DNA from: Protula sp. h YS-2021
Lineage: Eukaryota > Annelida > Polychaeta > Sabellida > Serpulidae
Reading direction: 5' to 3'
Length of the DNA: 64,000 nt
Assembly: GCA_949752745.1 (NCBI GenBank)
Contig: OX457027.1
Coordinates: forward strand, 78,361,214 to 78,425,213
In this document: in pieces, positions 17,981 to 36,599 of the stretch
Layout of the letters: the number at the start of each line of letters is the position of its first letter
How positions within the stretch are numbered: the first letter of the stretch is position 1
Position numbers and translations under genes: made by a program
Notes under the pieces: model-generated
Told to the model about the DNA's origin: nothing
The model's database searches: none
What the model saw: the letters and a program-made list of their open reading frames with translations, nothing else

Positions 17981-18233
17981 GAACGCAGACATCTCTATTT
18001 TATGCGAGCAGATACTGTCGGCAGATTTACCCTTTGCAGGACTTCTTCGTTAGTGATCTTGTTCTTTCATTTGAGCTCAAACATAACAAGAAGCGAAAAT
18101 GAAACTATTCAGATTTTTATTGGTGTGAGTAGCTAGTCCATGTTTCCCCACCAACAACAGCCGTACTGAGGATGCATGCCTGACAATAGTCACTTTTTAA
18201 TGTTGACATATGTCGATATCTCGATTTTACAGT

Positions 18234-20640
<2,407 letters not shown>

Positions 20641-20649
20641 CCCCATATA

Positions 20650-23105
20650 GGAAATTAGCGTTAAGCCAGCGTTCTAATAAGACCAGAAGACTGTTAGCTT
20701 CTTGGAGGTGGCGAAGGTGTGAACCACATCTATTAATTCGTTACAAGTAAAACACATTCCTGATATTGATTTATCAAATTTAGAAACAATGTTATCAGCG
20801 GCATATTTTTTATAATTAATTTTAAACAAGAGCATACTGTTTTTTGTGTTTCTTGTCAGATACTTGGTTTTACTAAAGAACTCTTTCCAGTCTTCAAAAC
20901 TAATATTGATTTGCGAATTTTGCCATCTTTTGATACTATTAGATTGAATTTTTTAAGTTTTATAAAACTCGAGTATAATTTTTTAGAGGTAAGTTTCATT
21001 ATATTTATATTTAAGTTTTCTGTTTGTCATACGATTGACGGCGGAGCACTATTTTCTTGCACAACAGACTGCTTTATCGTTTGCTAATAATGATTTCCAT
21101 TCCCTATGGATAGCGTTAATAAGTCCCCTTGTAGCAATAATGTTCTGCTTAAGTTTATATTTATATTTTGTATCGAGCGGGGACATGAAATTGCCATCTT
21201 CCTTCAAGAAGTCACTTACATAAGATATATTACTTTCTTCCAGTTCTGTGTAATAAACAGGCTTACTTTGAATAAGAATGTATTTGTTGTACCAGAGGCA
21301 TTGGTTTAGAAGTTCTTTTCGGTTTTGAGGACAGATTTCTATAGCATACCAACGATTTAATATATCTTGATAAAAATTTGGGATATCTTTCCATAGCGAC
21401 GTTACATCTAGAGATAAATTTATAATTTTTGTTAATGGCATGCGTGGTAAAAATTGCTTTAAAAAGTTAACATTATGACATTTGGCTGTATGCGTGGTGG
21501 TTAAATATTGTGAAAGCTCTATTTACCTCACTTACAAACCATTCTGGAGTCCATAACACATGTGTTGCATACAGTAATTTGGGAAGTGCAAGATTTTTTA
21601 AAATGGTTATTTTTCCCTTTAAACATAAGTTGTATTTGGACCTAGTATCTAACAAACGCTTCAGTTCACAAATTTTATCATTTAGGTTGACTGTTGTTAT
21701 TTGATCGATATCATTGAAATATATAATACCTAACGAGAGGAATCACCACTAGACCACTTTATGCGAAAGGGTTTCCTTATAAATATCTGATTCTCATCAC
21801 TCCCACCTGCAAGATTTCAGTCTTATCTAAATTAATCTTTAAGCCAAACACATAGTAGAAAATAGTAAACAGATTTAAGGCATTTTGAACTGACAAAATA
21901 TCCTCTAAAAGTAAGGTAGTGTCACCAGCTAAGAGGCTTATCTTAGCTTCTACACCACCAACTTGTATGCCTCTTATCCCTTTTTTTGTAACAATACTTG
22001 CCAGAACTTCTACAGAAATTATAAATAATAAGGCAGAGAGGGGATCACCTTATCTGACAACATTTAATATTTTAAAATATCTGCTTGTTATTAAATTGTT
22101 GATGACACAACGTTCTATGTTGTTGCAAATAATTTTAATCCATTTCCTTACAAAAAGATCAAGATTAAAGTACTCAAGACACTTACCGAGAAAATTCCAA
22201 TTTAATTTGTCAAACGCCTTTTCGAAATCGATGAACAATAGAAATCCTTCTTTTTCCTGTCTATTTAAACAGTCAATGCAATCAATTAAGGTTCGTATGT
22301 TAAGACCAATGTATCTGTTTTTAATAAAACCATTTTGTTCGACTCCAATAACTTTTTGGCAGAGCTTTCTGTAGTCTCGACGCTAAAGCATGAGTTAAAA
22401 TTTTCACATTAACATTCAGTAAACTAACTAGACGCCAATTTTTTAAATTCTTTTTGGGTGTTAGACGAATGATTTCCCTTCTCTGCTGAAAACTTGGCTG
22501 ACCAGTTTCGAGACTATATGAGTATGACTGGAACAGTAAGTGTGATATTTCATTCCAAAAATATTCATAAAATTCTTTAGTAAAACCATCTGACCAAGGT
22601 GTTTTATTTATTCCCATATTTTTCGCAGTGTAATTCAGTTAGCGTTAAATTTTCCTTCAATAGATACTGGTCATCAAAATTTAGTTTATTGTTGTTAACT
22701 GAGCTAAAAACCTAGTCATAAAATCTGCTGTTAACTTTTGGATCAACGGCATACAGAGTCTCATAGAACGTTGTCGCAGTATTTCATATTTTCTTTCCGA
22801 CAGATATCTCAGTTCCATGACTGTTTATTAATTTTGTAATATTTTTTGTTCATAATTCCTCTTTTCTGTATTATAAAACAATTTTTAATTGTTTTCGTTA
22901 TTTTCAATAAAATATGATTTGCTTCTGATATAGTGGCTCATTGAGTCTATTACTTTAATTTTCTCTAATTCTAGTTTCTGTTCTTGTATCTGATTCAGAA
23001 TGAAATCTGTATCCTGGATGCCGTTGCATTCTAACTCTTTTTCGAGCGCTTCTAACTTATTCAGAATAGTATTTTTGTGAGATTTTGCTTTTAACGCCTT
23101 TACAT
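20650..23105 (-). mobile_element. Tx1/L1-like LINE, ORF2 remnant without endonuclease
   Basis: In order on the minus strand: linker helices (22920-23105), NKTPWSDGFTKEFYEYFWNEI then LTPKKNLKNWRLVSLLN (22370-22617), MFIDFEKAFDKLNW (22200-22238), the catalytic box (about 21930), LLYATHVLWTPEWF (21530-21570), and a terminal CFTCNELIDVVHTF zinc-knuckle-like end (about 20730-20770). The Y/FADD box reads LAGDT, so one catalytic Asp is lost. Several frameshifts separate the pieces. The 5' end with the endonuclease is missing. Confidence 0.85.
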
Positions 23106-23127
23106 AATAATGGCTTTACGCAGCTTA

Positions 23128-23950
<823 letters not shown>

Positions 23951-24559
23951 TATTTCTGTGTCACCTGTGTACTATGTACTACTCAGGAAATAAAACACTT
24001 TGACTTTGACTTTGAAACTAAATACAATGAAGACATTGACAAAGATTTGTGATTAAATCCATCGGGACAAAAATTGCTGGTTAACATCCACCTTAAAAAA
24101 TAGAAATTCCAGCCGGTTACAAACAGCCCAAATATTTTGTAACTTAAATGTAATCATAGAGAAAACATCAACTGGTCGAAGCTGTGCTAGATTATATATA
24201 ACCTATCTACTCTGGACATTGTAACTGAATATACTTGTTGGGAGATTCAATAGCACAGTCAACTCATGGAGTATATTGAATAACGAAGAGTTTCTGTGTG
24301 CAAAACACAAAAATCTTGCAAATTTAGATGTTATAAATGGGTATGCATATTAATATGAAAATAGCGTCACATTCACATAATGAAGTATCTTTTCCAAGAC
24401 ACTACAACAAAACAAATACGTCCCTAAGATGTGACTGTTCGATGCCAGAATTTTTAGATAGAATTGTGGGGTATTTTATTAGTTAGGAAGTAGTTGCAGC
24501 TTGAAATTTTGGTAAGCAAAAAGGTTGAGTTTACAACGTCACAATGACAATGATTGATA

Positions 24560-25115
24560 ACTCTGTTACAAAAAGGGAGAAAATGGCACTTAAAAACAAC
24601 TGGCTGCCCGTATCATTACTTAATACAGACTATAAGATATTAACTAAATGTTTGAGCATAAGGCTTGAAAGCACATTGCCATTGTTACCCACAGTGATCA
24701 ATCAGGATTATTGAATGGCCACTATCTGCAGACCATAAGGTTTATTGAAGACTTTATTGAGCTTTGCGACTTGAAAAAAACGAATTTTATTGCAGCTTAG
24801 CTTTGAAAAGGCTTTCGAATCCGTTGAATGACTCTTACTATTTACAGCGCTCGAAATATATGACCTTGGCGACGACTTTATACCCTGGGTTAAGTATTGT
24901 TATGTGAATATCTCGAGCTGTGCATGCAACGGTGTTTTTAAATTGAATATTTTAATCTATTCAGAGAACTAAGACATGGCTGCCCACTCTCTAACTGCCC
25001 CTTTCTCTTCGGGGAAGAAACTGATACCTTTGAGTTATTAGGTGCATATGCGGGAAAGAACAAAGAATCCAAAATGCAAAACAACATAGATAAAGGAATT
25101 TGAAACTACCAGTGC
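24560..25115 (+). pseudogene. Second Tx1/L1-like reverse transcriptase fragment
   Basis: Plus-strand frames read LKNNWLPVSLLNTDYKILTK (from about 24590), FEKAFESVE (about 24805) and an FIPWVKYCYVN segment (about 24880), with stops and frameshifts between them. Only the middle of the RT domain is present. Confidence 0.75.
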
Positions 25116-25249
25116 AAAAACAATAACATTGTAGTAAATCATATCGAGGTCATATCTAGGCCACGATGTAGGGGATTTCCACACAAATCAGCCGTGAATA
25201 CGCAAAATCTAGTACAACTGACAACGGCAAAATGTCATAATTTAAGGAA

Positions 25250-27875
25250 CACCGCAATCGCAACAGTCAATGCGAGATCGCTTCGCTCAAATCTAAACAT
25301 TATAAAGCATGTGTTTTACAATGATAAGTCCCTTTAAATTCTAGCCATCATAGAGACCTGGCTAAAGGAAGGTGATATATGTGAATCACACGAACTATGC
25401 CCTTCGGGATACACAATACTTCGGGTCGACCGTACTGATCGACCAGGAGGTGGGTTTGCTGTTCTTCGCAACGAGCAGTATAAGCCCTATTAACTTGCAC
25501 TAATCAACAGTCTGCCTTCGACCATGCAATCATATCCCTATCTACGCCTCCACACTACCTGCGCTTGGTTGTCGTTTTTCGTCCGCCATCGACATGTCTA
25601 TCTTTGTTCTTAGAGGAGTTTACTGCTTTTTTGGAGGATATCACGCTAGTGGGTTCACCAATTATTTTTACCGGAGACTTTAACATTCACTGGGACAATA
25701 ACAGAAACAACTATACGCAAAGGTTTAGCGATCTGTTAAGTGCGTTTGGATTACAACAGCACGTAGATAAACCCACGCATGTTAAAAGTGATACAATGGA
25801 TCTTTTTATCGCCGGGAATCGGGACGAGCTTAACATAAACAACATTAAAATAGGTGCACTTATCTCAGATCATTTCTTGATTGGTTGCGAGGTATCAATG
25901 CCCATTCCGGACCCTCCGAGAAGGGAGATATCATACCACAAAACTAAATACCATTGATATCGACTCACTTAAGCATGACCTGTCCTTAACTAATATAGTG
26001 ACGAATTACCAAAACATGGCCTTGGACGAGCTTTTATTGTCATATAACGACGATCTTAAACAACTTTTAGACAAGCATGCACCGATTGTAAAACGTCTTG
26101 CTAAGATAGAGAAACACGAACCATGGTACAACGGAACTGTACTACAGGCAAAGCGCATAGCTTGGGCTAAGGAACGTCGGTACCATAAAACCGGTAACAT
26201 GAGTGACCACTGGTGGTACTGTCGCGGCAGAAATGAATGGAAAAACATATCCAGGGCTGAAAATCCAAGCATTACCAAAACTTGATAGTGGAGAAAACAG
26301 GCAACTCTCGTGAACTTTACTGCTATATTAATCAGATCATGAATAGAAAATAGGTTAACCCCTGCCCGAGCACAAATCCGCGTCTACACTCGCTCAACAA
26401 TTCAGTGAGTTTTTTACAGCTAAGGTTGATCGCATACGAGCTTCCTTTGGTGTGGACATAGCCGGTGCCTTCGAATTCGATTCAGCCGTAGCTGCTCCGC
26501 CAATGTAAAACTACGACGAGCTTACGACAATTGAGGAAAAGCGCTTTTATTGAAATCCGGAGATAAATACTGCGAACTCGATCCATTGCCCACACAACTA
26601 ATTAAACGTTGTATAGATGATCTCACACCAGTTGTTACGACAATAGTCAATCTGTCTCGGCAGTCTGGATACGTCCGAACTATTTATAAGGAGGCAATTG
26701 TGAAGCCTCTGCTTAAGAAACCGTCATTGGACCGGGTGGTTTCGAATTTACCCTTCATTAGCATGGTGATTGAGGATGCAATGGGGCTTCCTTTAGACGC
26801 AAGTTTTGTCGAGCACCCGTAATCAAATCAAAAAATGTGACCGACGCTCTTTATCTGGAAAACTAAACTATTGAAAGATCGGATGTGGTAAAAACTCAGG
26901 CGTATGAATGGACTCCACTTTAAGTGTGGACGCTCATGTAAATGACATTCGAAGGAGTTGTTATTATTACTTATCTTGGATACGCAAAGTCAGACGATCA
27001 GTCACCATCGAGACCGCAAAGCTGATAGTCCACGCGTTAGTAATAACTAGGCTTGATTATTGCGACGGCCTGTTAGCAGCGCTTCCTATATACCTGTTGC
27101 TTGAGTTACAAATAGTAATGAATGACGCTGCCCGTGTTGTAGTGAATCAGAGACGTGACTCAAGTGTGAGTATCACTAACATCCTCCAAAATTTGCATTG
27201 GTTACCCATTAAGGAAAGGGCTGATTTCAAAGTGTTAACACTTGTTTTTAAATCGCGACATGGCAAGGCACCCGATTATATATCGGATCTGCTGATGTGT
27301 TATCAACCAGCTCGCAACCTGCGTTCTACAGACCAGCTACTACTCAAATGACAGAGAACACGTAACAGATACGGCGATGGAGCGTTTTCTGCCATCGCCC
27401 CTAAACTGTGGAATAAGTTGCCATTGCATATTATGAGTTGCTCTACCTTGAGGGAGTTATAAGCGTACCCTCAAAACGCATCTTTTTATTTTGTGCTGTG
27501 GTGATAATTAACATTACATTTACTTTATGCTGTATGCCAGTATTACAATGGATCTCTGTTCATCTCTGTCAGTAATATGTATTTAAAGCTATTTCAAAAT
27601 GCACCTTTAGTTTTGTCAGTATTACATTGTGTCCGTGTTCCTCTCTGTCAGTATTATTTATTTAAAGCTATTTCAAATTTGCAACTTTAGTATTGTTAGT
27701 GTTACATTGCGTCTGTGTTCATCTTTGTTAGTATTATATATTTAAGCTATTTTAAATTTGCTCCTCGTCAGTATTAGTATTGTAGAATTACTTTTTTCAT
27801 GCCGTTTTTTTTCATGTCGTTTTAATCTTATTGCGTGCTTAGTTTCAAGTTCTTAATGGGCGCACCATAAAAGAC

Positions 27876-27953
<78 letters not shown>

Positions 27954-27955
27954 TC
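25250..27955 (+). mobile_element. CR1/L2-like LINE with AP endonuclease, internally deleted RT and (TAA)n tail
   Basis: The endonuclease runs from about 25255 (ATVNARSLRSN) through 25330-25480 (IETWLKEGD) to 25565-25957 (PIIFTGDFNIHWDNN, then ISDH), with a frameshift and stops. The RT begins at 26550-26790 (CELDPLPTQLIKRCIDDL, SNLPFISMVIE). It then jumps to its C-terminal part at 26908-27351 (RLDYCDGLLAALP, NILQNLHWLPIKER), so the catalytic core is deleted near 26790-26880. The 3' UTR ends in (TAA)n at 27879-27952. Confidence 0.85.
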
Positions 27956-28734
27956 CAACCCTTTTTATTCAAGTTTAGGCTTAGGTATTTTATCTGGGCC
28001 TAGAAGGTGGTCACTAAAGAGATTTTACTGTACGTCCTTATTTATCCGGAAAGCTGTCAAGACGGTTTTACCTTATGTCTTGTTATCCGAAACTTGAAGT
28101 TGGTCACTACAAACCGGATTTACTTTACGTCTTTTTATTCGGATCTAGATGGGTGGCAGTTACAAATAGGTTTACCGAAATTTTTGTGTTTGCTAACCTT
28201 AACCTCACCCCAAGCTATCTAATTAAGGTACGACTCTGAAGGCAACCCTAATCATTTCAGCCAACGTTACGGTAAGAGTTTGTGCAAGAAGTGTAATTAT
28301 TGCCATGATTTATACCTTGTTTTCGCACATTCCCATCTGCTAAAAAGCAGTAGAAAGATAGTCTTCATAACTGTGTAACACATGACTCACCTTGGTGGGA
28401 GAGTGGGGGAAGGTATTTTGGTGTTAAAACAGTGCGCTGCCTGTCATAGCACAAGATATTAGATGACCCACTTTAAAAGTAAAAGCTACTTCCGGGTACT
28501 GCACAACATTGCGAGCAATTACGTAATTACTCCAGATATGGAACAGCTTGGCATCCAAATGAAAACGGAGAAAGGAGACTCTTGTGGAAAACGCTGAAAT
28601 CCCAAGTGTAGTGTTAATAACTATCCCTAGTTAACAAAAGAGCCGACAACTCGGAGAAGGCGGGCGGGGAGAGGGGTAGGGTGGAAAGTGTTAGATTTAG
28701 CGACTGTAAAATTATATCACATAATACTTTTCAA

Positions 28735-28735
<1 letters not shown>
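26804..28735 (+). repeat. Segmental tandem duplication, copy 1
   Basis: The unit runs from TTTGTCGAGCACCCGTAA at about 26804 to the same motif at 28735. It contains the LINE 3' end, its (TAA)n tail and about 780 bp of downstream repeat sequence. Copy 2 follows directly, near-identical over most of its length. Confidence 0.9.
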
Positions 28736-30527
<1,792 letters not shown>

Positions 30528-31470
30528 CACGCGATTGGAGCCTTTCTTAATTTTTTATGTTTAACAAAAACTGTGAAACTTATCCAGGGAATAACTGCAT
30601 CAAGTTTGAAGTCGATCCGATTTTCCGCTGTTGAGACATTTTTCCCAATTATGTCATGTGACGTTTTCGTTCGTTGTACTCCTTGCATATTTGATAAAAT
30701 CTTTCGGACCTAATAAGCAACATTTCCACTAAGTTACAACTTTCTCCGATGTTCAGCGGCTGAGAAATGTACACATAGAAGCTTTTAACGTAATGACGCC
30801 ACAAGCCTTTTTAAATTTTGCCACATGCTTCAAAAGTTGACAGAACCGTCCGACTGATCCAAGTAACACCAACACAAACTTTGAAGTCGATACGACTTTC
30901 CGTTATCAGGATATTTTGTATACAAAATCTTATCCGAATTATATGCATATTTTACATGATGACGAACTCGGTCATCATACTTGCGATAAAATTTGTGCGA
31001 ATGTTTCGGACGTACCAAGCAACAATTCCACTAAGTTTAAACTTTATTCGATGTTCAGCGGCTGAGAATTCTTACATATAATATTTTAACGTAATGACGT
31101 CATACGCCTTTCTTAATTTCGCTACATCCGTCAAAATTTGACAGACCCGTCCGACTGACCCAAGGAATATCCAGATAAAATTTAAAGTCTACACAACTTT
31201 CTCTTATCGAGACATTTTGTACACAGGATCGTGTTCAAAATAAATACATATTTTACGTGATGATGTCATACACCACACTCAATCGTTGTACTTGCGAGAA
31301 ACTTTTTACAGAATCTATCGGAACTATCAAGCACGTCCCTAGTTTTGAACTTTCTCCGATGCTCTGGGGCTGAGAAACTTCGCACAGAAGATCTGTACGT
31401 AATGATGTCATACGCCTTCCCGCGCGTAACGCGCGTAAAAAACTGACGAAGGTAGCCCAAGATCTACAGA
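30528..31470 (+). repeat. About three tandem units of a 290-300 bp dispersed repeat
   Basis: The blocks GACCGTCCGACTGA(C/T)CCAA...AAGTC(G/T)A(T/C)ACGACTTTC, ATATTTTACGTGATGA and CTCCGATGTTCAGCGGCTGAGAAAT...ACGTAATGACGTCATACGCC recur at about 290-bp spacing. The same family occupies 49600-50400 in an intron of the ataxin-7-like gene. Confidence 0.75.
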
Positions 31471-31537
31471 CGTGGAACCTTAAAGCAAAGCATTGGAACT
31501 TACATGGCTAAGTTTGTTTGATACACATAGGAACGAT

Positions 31538-32636
31538 GGGAGCAGGTCAAGTGCCACCCGGAAAACCGCCACCCGGACAAGTGCCACATGGAAAAATGTC
31601 CCCGGCGGACAAGTGCCGCCCGAAAAACTGCCACTCGGACAGCTGCCACACAGAAAAATATCATTTAAAATAAAAGGAAAAAAAGCGTTAGCCCAAAATA
31701 TTAAAAGATAAATAAATGAAAAATTAAATTTATTTTCTTTTTACCGGTGTTGCTGTGTGAAGTTTGAATATATACTTTCAAGATTTAATTACATCTCTTT
31801 CATGTGTATTTCAATTGTCCACCTGTGCCGCTTGATTTAAAATTGCAATTAGGGTATTCATGTGATGGATGTGTTCAGGGCACTGATGTGCAATTACTAT
31901 TAAATGGTGTAATTAGCATATTCCCGTAATGGACGTGCTCTAGGGATTGATGTGCAAGTACAATTAAAGTGCATTGCAACTGGGCAACACAATGGTAGTC
32001 TTGTGAAGCATTGTTTTCCGGAGTAAGAGGGTTTCCACTTGTATTGGGCTGCAGAGTAGTGCTAATTTTTTTAGGAGTAGAACAGAAAATGAGTATAAAT
32101 AGGGCGCCAAAGATGCAGCTAGAATATATCAATTTAGCAATGTAATTTATACTTCTCAGCGCTTTCATGCGAAAATACTCCTAGATGGGTATTTATACGT
32201 CAGAAACAAATCTCTTGCCAACGAATTTGTGTCGTATGAGTGTGAGAAAAGACGTCGTGGACTGAACAAGGACGAGGCGAAATGCTCAGAACGCAAAAAG
32301 CATTAAGAGGCACGCCATCGATATCCTTGAACCACCACAGCAAATCTTGTCTGATGCCGTTGCTGCAGTGTCCGAAGTCACCGCTGTGCAGCTACCGCCG
32401 ATTCGCCACATCTGATGATCGACGGCGAATTCAGCAGTGAAGAGTTGACTCGTGGCATTTTCAGTGAAGTGACTCTTGTGTGATTTTTTCAGTGTCATGA
32501 AGTAGTTTTAACTTCCAGGTTAAGACAGCGAGTTTTGGTACAAAAATTCCCATGATGGCACTTGTCCGCCGGGGACACTTTTCCAGGTGGTACTTGTCCG
32601 GGTGGTCGTTTTCCGGGTGGCACTTGTCCGAGACCC
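31538..32636. mobile_element. Short Mutator-like element (MULE) with FLYWCH remnant
   Basis: It is flanked by the 9-bp target duplication AGGAACGAT (31529-31537 and 32637-32645). Inverted ends of about 90 bp start GGG and contain repeats of the type GCCACCCGGACAAGT. Nine-bp duplications are the Mutator superfamily hallmark. Inside, on the plus strand at 32169-32306, is a FLYWCH zinc-finger fragment (see that entry). No transposase catalytic region is present, so the copy is non-autonomous. A Merlin element (8-9 bp duplication) is the main alternative. Confidence 0.8.
32169..32306 (+). pseudogene. FLYWCH-type zinc-finger fragment inside the MULE
   Basis: The frame reads LLDGYLYVRNKSLANEF then SYECEKRRRG before a stop at 32304. 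This matches the second half of a FLYWCH domain (DGY.Y..N......Y.C..RR). FLYWCH fingers are often fused to MULE transposases, which agrees with the 9-bp target duplication. The first Cys-Trp part and the following His residues are degraded. Confidence 0.65.
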
Positions 32637-32645
32637 AGGAACGAT

Positions 32646-34870
32646 ATATATAAAATTTGTTTCAATAAGGTTGATGCTTTGCTCTTTTTGCTTTGATGTA
32701 ACTGTGACATTGATAGATTACTCTGGATGCATACGTTTTACAGCAAAACGCTATTTAATGCCACAGAAATTATGAAGGCTGATGACTCCGACTAAATAAT
32801 TTTGAATAATAAATTCATTCTACTTAATGGTAAAAGTGTTTTAGACTGATCTGATAGAGAAGTCCAATTTATTCATTATCACTGCGATGATGCGAGACCA
32901 TTCATCCCTTATCATCAATCCGTGTGCAACTTACAATATACCACCTAATTTGGAGGCGTATCAAGGAAGCAGTACATGAAGCAGAGGTAGTACGATGGCA
33001 AATCAAGGTTATCCAGGACGCAGAAAGACCACAGCTTGATGTTATCTTTAAAAGGCAAAGACAATTCTCTAGATAATACGAAATTTATACAGAAAATATA
33101 TTTTTGGCGAAAATTAAAACTTGAAAGAGAACTTTTTAATTACGACTAGCTTCATGCAAACTTTTAAACGACTTAACAAAATTTGAAGAAGCATATAGGT
33201 TTTTTAGTAAAATTTGTACATAATTTTTGGCAGGTATTTCACAGTGTGATGGAACCAGCCCTCCCGAGAGAATCTGCCTCGGCTTAACACCAAATTAAGA
33301 CTAGAATCTAGATGTCCATTTTGTTTTTATTCTTTTTCGTTTTTAGAAATGTATATAAATAATAACTATTGATTTTTGAATATTTACACAGCACAGAACA
33401 GTACAACTAATACTCTGCTAATAATTAAATACATTACTATTTAACAAACAAAACAGCGGACCATTTACATAGCAGCTACGAATTTCTCACAAGCTCTTTA
33501 CTGTGGTTCTTTATTTCCTTCTCTAGTGGTCGTTTTATCTGTGTATTGGAACAAACTCTTATTAAAACTGAGAAAAACCAAAACATTCAAAATAACTGTG
33601 GCACTGACAGAAACGGAACTGAACTCGCACAGTAATAACTCCCGGAGAAACAGGGCAGCCACCTTGGTTTTCTAAGGCCCAAGCTGCTACCAAAGCAAGA
33701 AAATGCTGATAACGAAGACTTCTTAAATAACCGTTTTAACACGGATGCGGTGCAACCACTTTAGTGTGCTCATGCAACATCCAAACAAGTTATCATTGTT
33801 TTATATACATAAACAACAGGAATAATATCACAACAACTTTTTAAACTTCTTAATTTTTTTATAAGTATAATTGGGGTAAAAAAATTAATATATTAATATC
33901 TGAACATCTTTCACAAAAAGAAAACAAATAAAGTAATTTAAGATACTTTGCATTGCTGCAAAACTATTTATTGTGTAAATAAGAACTGGAGAAAGCAGGA
34001 ACTTCAAATCACCACAAAAATGGTCATTTGGAGCTTGGTTTTACCGAGTACAAATTCAACTTTTGCCAAAATAGCAGATCCTCTTTAACACTAGATGTTT
34101 CCTTTGCATTTGTTTTTAAATAAAAATGCTCGCATAACAATCGACTAGACGGAACTAGCTCCACCTAGAGAGGATGCACCACCCTCCTTGAAATAACACA
34201 AACAGGATAGTCAAATGCATCCCCGCTCTCTGTAAAATCATGCGAAAATCTATTGTCTTGTTTTTACGTGTGCTTTTCGATTATTCCTTGTCATCACCAT
34301 TATTACCATCATTATTATTATTATTATTATTATTATTTTTAGTTATATTTCAAGAATTGATAAAGCGCATGCCAAGTCATCCCCCAGATAGATATTACCA
34401 GAAACAAAATCATTGCATTTCGAAGCCGCTGCTAACTTTAACTCAACATAGATGGAAATAGGCTTCTCACTTAAGGTTCCATTTTCTTCGCATTTTTTTT
34501 AAATTTTTGTGTAATATCCTCTATAGTATTTTTGAAGAGCAAGATCAAAATGTGGCCAGGATGGATAGCAGAGGGGAGGAAGGAGGTGGGTGAAGTAGAT
34601 GTTGGTTGATCTAATGATATCACGATGATATCACAACGAGGACGCATTAGGCTTTGAGCGGTTTGAAACATGGACACGTAAGTTATGGGTATTGCAAAGA
34701 AATCTCGTTCATGAAAAAAAAAACAAAACTGAGAGACAAATGTCTCAAAATAAACAAAGAATGCGAAGTCGATATTCTCTTCAGCTTTCAATAACGAATT
34801 CTAAATGCATGCTTTAATTTTACTTTCAATACGCACAAAAAAACTACGTGCAAAAAACCCATGATGTGCA
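32646..34870. other. No gene seen; one (ATT)n run
   Basis: AT-rich non-coding sequence. A short ATT microsatellite lies at about 34308-34338. Frames are short and without motifs. Confidence 0.5.
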
Positions 34871-34873
34871 ACA

Positions 34874-35476
34874 GGTCACGACTACAATGATCTACAAGAG
34901 GTCCATGACTCGGTGCAACAAGTCATACCTAAAATGACCTGAAACAATTCCATGATCACCTGCGGTAAGTCATGACTACAATGACCTGTAACAAGTCCAT
35001 GATCACCTGCAACAAGTCATGACTGCAATGGCCTGTAACAATTCCATGATCACCTGCGGTAAGTCATGACTACAATGACCTGCAACAAGTCCATGATCAC
35101 GTGCAACAAGTCATGACTACAATGACCTGAAACAATTCCATGATCACGTGCAACAAGTCATGACTACAATGACCTGAAACAATTCCATGATCACGTGCAA
35201 CAAGTCATGACTACAAAGACCTGAAACAATTCCATGATCACGTGCAACAAGTCATGACTACAATGACCTGAAACAATTCCATGATCACGTCCAACAAGTC
35301 ATGACTACAATGACCTGAAACAATTCCATGATCACGTGCAACAAGTCATGACTACAATGACCTGAAACAATTCCATGATCACGTCCAACAAGTCATGACT
35401 ACAATGACCTGAAACAATTCCATGATCACGTGCAACAAGTCATGACTACAATGACCTGTAACAAGTCCATGATCGC
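34874..35476. repeat. 47-bp tandem array, about 13 copies
   Basis: The unit GTGCAACAAGTCATGACTAC (start of the unit) continues with AATGACCTGAAACAATTCCATGATCAC. The period is 47 bp in the regular part (for example 35101 to 35148). The first two copies are more diverged. Confidence 0.92.
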
Positions 35477-36060
35477 ATACAAGCCTCTTTGACTTCTTAC
35501 AAATCAAAATCACGAAAGAACACCGAGCAACAGAGAGATTTTTCTTACTTCAATCCCACTTCAATAGCAGACCTTAAGACTTTTTTTCTTTATTTTTGCT
35601 ATTTCACATGCAATAACTTTTTACTCAGTTTTCTAGCTGCATCAACACTTGTTTTTTTTTTAGAACACATATATGGTGCTTTTACATTCCCTTAGATTTA
35701 AAGAACAACATTGTACATCACAGCCAAGACACAAGTTGTTTCCTATTTAAATTCATAAACTTCCACAAAACGTTGCTAATTAATTCACACAGAAGCACCC
35801 TCTCCGCTTCTATTCAACATTAACAGCAGACCTGGTTGATATTTTCCCAAATCCGACAAAAAATGATGCTTTTATCGATTTTTACAGCTGGCTTGAACAC
35901 GCACCAACATTTCTCACTGGCCCTCAAGGTGATGCAATGCATGGTACAACTAGCGCAGGAAAGAACTTGCAGGACACCAGACACAGGACACGCAGTGCCG
36001 AACCTACACATTGCGCAGGGCAGAAGTGTACGGGGTATATAAGAGGAAGAAAACAGGACA
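35477..36060. other. No gene seen
   Basis: Spacer between two tandem arrays, with no recognisable coding content. Confidence 0.5.
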
Positions 36061-36099
36061 GGACAGATTGTGTACGGAACAAACAATAGAGGCTAAAGT

Positions 36100-36595
36100 G
36101 CTCAAATACAGGCTACGCACAGCGCAGAGAACACAAGCCACGCAGAGCACAGAATAGCCACGCAGTGCACAGAACACACGCCACGCTGAGCATAGAATAC
36201 GCGCCACGACGCACAGAGAACACACGCCACGCAGCGCACAGAATACGCCACGCAGTGCACAGAACACACGCCACGCAGCGCAGAGAGCACACGCCACGCA
36301 GCGCAGAGAACACACGTCACGCAGTACAAAGAATACGCCACGCAGTGCACAGAGCACACGCCACGCTGAGCATAGAATACGCGCCACGACGCACAGAGAA
36401 CACACGCCACGCAGCGCACAGAATACGCCACGCAGTGCACAGAACACACGCCACGCAGCGCAAAGAGCACACGCCACACAGCAGAGAACACACGCCACGC
36501 AGTACAAAGAATACGCCACGCACTGCACAGGACAAACGCCACGCCATGCACACAACATATGCAGGTCCGGAGAAAGAACACACGATACACACTTC
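36100..36595. repeat. CACGCCACGCAG-type minisatellite with about 180-bp higher-order unit
   Basis: A basic unit of about 20-23 bp (GCCACGCAGTGCACAGAACACAC) is organised in a 180-bp higher-order repeat: 36181-36360 is repeated at 36361-36530. Long Cys/Val-rich open frames on the minus strand and His/Thr-rich frames on the plus strand come from the repeat and are not genes. Confidence 0.9.
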
Positions 36596-36599
36596 ATGA

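Noticed and set aside
30528..31470. CRISPR-like regularly spaced repeats
   Set aside because: Units are 290 bp, diverged and contiguous without spacers, in a eukaryotic context.
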